Shown here: in pieces, positions 5,873 to 7,713 of the stretch
Layout: each line of letters starts with the position of its first letter
How positions within the stretch are numbered: position 1 is the stretch's first letter
Assembly: GCA_021820645.1 (NCBI GenBank)
Contig: JAKADJ010000097.1
Coordinates: 1-7,713 of the forward strand
DNA: 7,713 nt
Reading direction: 5' to 3'
Source: Bacillota bacterium
Lineage (GTDB): Bacteria; Bacillota_E; Sulfobacillia; Sulfobacillales; Sulfobacillaceae
The notes under the pieces: generated by a model
The model's database searches: none
What the model saw: only the letters and a program-made list of their open reading frames with translations
Told to the model about the DNA's origin: nothing
Program-made: the position numbers and the translations under genes

Positions 5873-6550
5873 CTAGAGCCTCCTATTCTCATATCGACTG
5901 GTCAGCCTAAACCATCCACCCTCCACCACGACCGGTTCTACCCCCGATCCCCACCGAATCCCCACCGGCAACTGCTCACCTCGAAATCTCCCATCGTGGT
6001 CACCGACGAGGCCTGGAGCCCATTCCGAGGCGCCTTGGTACATGCGGATCACAGGGCCCACGATGAGGGGATGAAGCCCAATTACAGCCACACCGTTGGC
6101 TACCGCCCATAGCCCCGAAAAGGGCGAAGCGCAAGGATAAAACGAATCTCCACTTTTCGTGCCGGAAAATCCGTTCAGCCAACTCGCCCAAGTCGGCATC
6201 CCATAAATGGTGCCCACCTGCCAGGCCTTAGCAGCCACGGTAGCCTGGTAGAGTGCACGATGCGAAAACACCCAATCCCATCCGGCAAACGCAATTTGAA
6301 GCGCCGCATCATCCGGATTCGGTACCCGGCCCGAACTACGCCAGGCTAGTTCCGATGGGCACTTGTCGTCCCAGGGCACTCGGTCCATTAATCGAATCGA
6401 TCCCCCTTGAAGCCAAATCGCATAGCGATCCGCCCAGCCATACGGACATGGCGAAACCACTGCGTTGGGCCAGAGTCCCGTACGGTCGGATGCCGCTTCC
6501 CACTCGGGGTATCCTTCGGCCATAGCTTCATGACAGAGCGTCGGCCGCAT
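5873..6550 (-). CDS. Tryptophan-rich protein of unknown function inside the acyl-CoA operon
   Basis: I do not recognise this 225-aa protein. It has 15 Trp (about 7 percent), including GWDWVF (90-95) and PTWASWLNG (119-127), and four Cys (6, 35, 64, 140), two of them in Cys-Pro pairs (C35-P36, C64-P65). There is no signal peptide. Residues 147-168 are hydrophobic but contain His, Asn and two Pro, so they are unlikely to be a membrane helix. No ATP-grasp, Rossmann, biotinyl or thioesterase motif is visible. Evidence that it is real: it is open over its full length, its ATG overlaps the dehydrogenase stop in a TGATG junction, and its stop is three bases before the biotin carrier start, whose ribosome site lies in its own last codons. 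Its own Shine-Dalgarno is weak (AGGA about 12 bases upstream), so it probably relies on coupling. In the B. subtilis yng locus the gene before the small biotin carrier is the biotin carboxylase; this protein is not one. Confidence 0.72.
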   Translation of the reverse strand: MRPTLCHEAMAEGYPEWEAASDRTGLWPNAVVSPCPYGWADRYAIWLQGGSIRLMDRVPWDDKCPSELAWRSSGRVPNPDDAALQIAFAGWDWVFSHRALYQATVAAKAWQVGTIYGMPTWASWLNGFSGTKSGDSFYPCASPFSGLWAVANGVAVIGLHPLIVGPVIRMYQGASEWAPGLVGDHDGRFRGEQLPVGIRWGSGVEPVVVEGGWFRLTSRYENRRL

Positions 6551-7695
6551 CAGGAATTTTGATCCTGAAGCAGATAGCGTGCAATCACCATGCGTTGGAT
6601 TTCCGAGGTGCCTTCACCAATGACCAAAAGTTTGGCGTCTCGCATGTAGCGTTCCACCGGGAAGTCATGCATGTAACCGGCGCCTCCATGAATTTGCACG
6701 GCTTCGGACGAAGCCCGCATCGCGACCTCCGATGCATAAAGCTTAGCCATCGCGGCCTCTTTTGCGTACGGCCGATGTTGGTCCTTCAGCCAAGCCGCCT
6801 TATGTACCATAGTCCGAGCCAATTCCACTTCCATCGCCATATCGGCCAACTTGAATTGGATAGCTTGAAATTCGCTTAGCGTCTTGCCAAATTGCCGACG
6901 TTGGTTGGCATAGGCGAGTGAAGCTTCTAGTGACGCCTGGGCTACACCGACCGAGAGGGCTCCGATGCTAATCCGACCTCCATCCAAGATGTCCAGAAAT
7001 TGATGAAAGCCCTTGTTTTCTTCGCCTAACCGGTATGATTCGGGAACGATAACATCGTCAAAGTGAATTTCACAGGTTTCACTGGAACGCATCCCCATTT
7101 TCTTATAGTCACAGCGCACACTAACTCCTAGGCTATCTCGTGGCACGATAAAGGACGAAATCTTACGCGAAGCGGGATCGGTTCGCGCAGTGGCCACAAT
7201 ATACCCTGCGTGCCCGGCATTGGTAATGAAGATCTTGGTCCCGTTCAATCGATACTGATCACCTTCATGCACCGCCCGGGTTTGGGTGCCGCCGGCATCC
7301 GATCCCGCCTCCGGCTCAGTGAGGCCAAACGCCGCCAAGTAAACCCCTTTAATCGCGTTTTCCAGGAACTCACGCTTTTGGGAGTCTGACCCAAAGTAAT
7401 AGAGTGGCGAGCAACCTAACGACACATGCGCTGCAAACCCGAGCCCCAAAGACGCGTCCACTCGACCAATTTCTTCGACCGCCAAGGCATAGCTCATGGT
7501 GTTGGCGCCACTCCCGCCCCACTCTTCGGAAAATGGGAGCCCAAAAAACCCCAAGGCTCCCATCTGCTGCATCATCTCAAACGGCACACTACCCGTCTCA
7601 TCGCGTTTTGACGCGCCGGGAGCCACCACTCCTTCAGCAAAGTCGCGCACGGCATCTCGAATCATGACTTCTTCCGGTGTCAAATCAAAGTGCAA
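6550..7695 (-). CDS. Acyl-CoA dehydrogenase, short/branched-chain type (YngJ-like)
   Basis: A 381-aa FAD enzyme, full length for the family, that puts an alpha-beta double bond into an acyl-CoA and passes electrons to ETF. Both family signatures are present: GLTEPEAGSDAGG (124-136) and the C-terminal QIHGGAGYMHDFPVER (334-349). The catalytic base is E361 in IGEGTSEIQR (359-368), the position used by SCAD, MCAD and isobutyryl- or 2-methylbutyryl-CoA dehydrogenases. In isovaleryl-CoA dehydrogenase this residue is Ala or Gly and the base sits in a LDLER segment; here that segment is LDGGR (237-241). The substrate is therefore a short straight or branched acyl-CoA, not securely isovaleryl-CoA. 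The start is TTG, eight bases after GGGAGGGAGG; no better start is visible before the window ends. The stop shares one base with the ATG of the next gene. It is the first visible gene of the operon; any promoter lies beyond the window. Confidence 0.93.
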   Translation of the reverse strand: MHFDLTPEEVMIRDAVRDFAEGVVAPGASKRDETGSVPFEMMQQMGALGFFGLPFSEEWGGSGANTMSYALAVEEIGRVDASLGLGFAAHVSLGCSPLYYFGSDSQKREFLENAIKGVYLAAFGLTEPEAGSDAGGTQTRAVHEGDQYRLNGTKIFITNAGHAGYIVATARTDPASRKISSFIVPRDSLGVSVRCDYKKMGMRSSETCEIHFDDVIVPESYRLGEENKGFHQFLDILDGGRISIGALSVGVAQASLEASLAYANQRRQFGKTLSEFQAIQFKLADMAMEVELARTMVHKAAWLKDQHRPYAKEAAMAKLYASEVAMRASSEAVQIHGGAGYMHDFPVERYMRDAKLLVIGEGTSEIQRMVIARYLLQDQNS

Positions 7696-7703
7696 CCCTA
7701 TCG

Positions 7704-7713
7704 CCTCCCTCCC
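7704..7713 (-). promoter_or_regulatory. Ribosome binding site of the TTG-started dehydrogenase
   Basis: GGGAGGGAGG on the minus strand, eight bases before the TTG at 7695. The nearest in-frame codons upstream (GGG, ATA, GCG) are not usual starts, so the site supports the TTG. It lies at the window edge and may extend further. Confidence 0.6.

Noticed and set aside
6400..6450. The 225-aa gene as an acetoacetate decarboxylase, because CPYGWAD recalls the CPYIWVD segment of that family
   Set aside because: The rest does not align; in particular no Gly-Phe-Pro-Lys-Lys active-site segment follows. The likeness is only a few residues.
5873..6550. The 225-aa gene as a remnant of the missing biotin carboxylase
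   Set aside because: No glycine-rich ATP-grasp loop or other carboxylase motif is visible in it, and it is a clean, coupled reading frame, not a decayed one.
6550..7695. Naming the dehydrogenase isovaleryl-CoA dehydrogenase from operon context
   Set aside because: The catalytic Glu is in the SCAD/MCAD position (E361) and the isovaleryl-type position is Gly240.

Overview
The window reads as part of a Bacillota-type chromosome. All eight supported genes lie on the minus strand and most are preceded by strong purine-rich Shine-Dalgarno sites (AAGGAGG or GGGAGGG types). Three of the eight start codons are TTG or GTG, and G+C looks moderate, in the low to mid 50s by eye. Gene content and proteins most resemble the Bacillus subtilis yngE-yngJ locus, as carried by deeper Bacillota such as Sulfobacillus or Alicyclobacillus relatives. 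The genus is inference only.

Read in the direction of transcription (7713 to 1), the first block is a tight acyl-CoA operon. It holds an acyl-CoA dehydrogenase (6550-7695), an unrecognised tryptophan-rich protein of 225 aa whose start overlaps the dehydrogenase stop by one base (5873-6550), a 72-aa free-standing biotin carrier (5651-5869), an acyl-CoA carboxyltransferase (4109-5626), an HMG-CoA lyase homologue (3150-4076, start revised) and a crotonase-fold enoyl-CoA hydratase/isomerase (2380-3153). A 132-base gap follows, the only real intergenic space in the window, and it may hold a promoter. After it come an acetyl-CoA synthetase (211-2247) and the first 57 codons of a SatP/YaaH-type acetate transporter (1-172, running off the window).

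The textbook reading is leucine or isovalerate breakdown: isovaleryl-CoA to 3-methylcrotonyl-CoA (dehydrogenase), to 3-methylglutaconyl-CoA (biotin carrier plus carboxyltransferase), to HMG-CoA (crotonase), to acetyl-CoA plus acetoacetate (lyase). The acetate importer and acetyl-CoA synthetase would supply acetyl-CoA from acetate or recover lost acetate.

Several details do not fit that reading cleanly. No biotin carboxylase gene is present, and the unknown 225-aa gene sits where Bacillus has it. The lyase has Ser in place of the catalytic Cys. The crotonase lacks one of the two hydratase glutamates. The dehydrogenase carries its catalytic Glu in the SCAD/MCAD position, not the isovaleryl-CoA dehydrogenase position. 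Taken together these make the true substrate of the operon uncertain, and they are the most interesting part of the window. No RNA genes, CRISPR arrays, insertion sequences or clear intrinsic terminators were seen.
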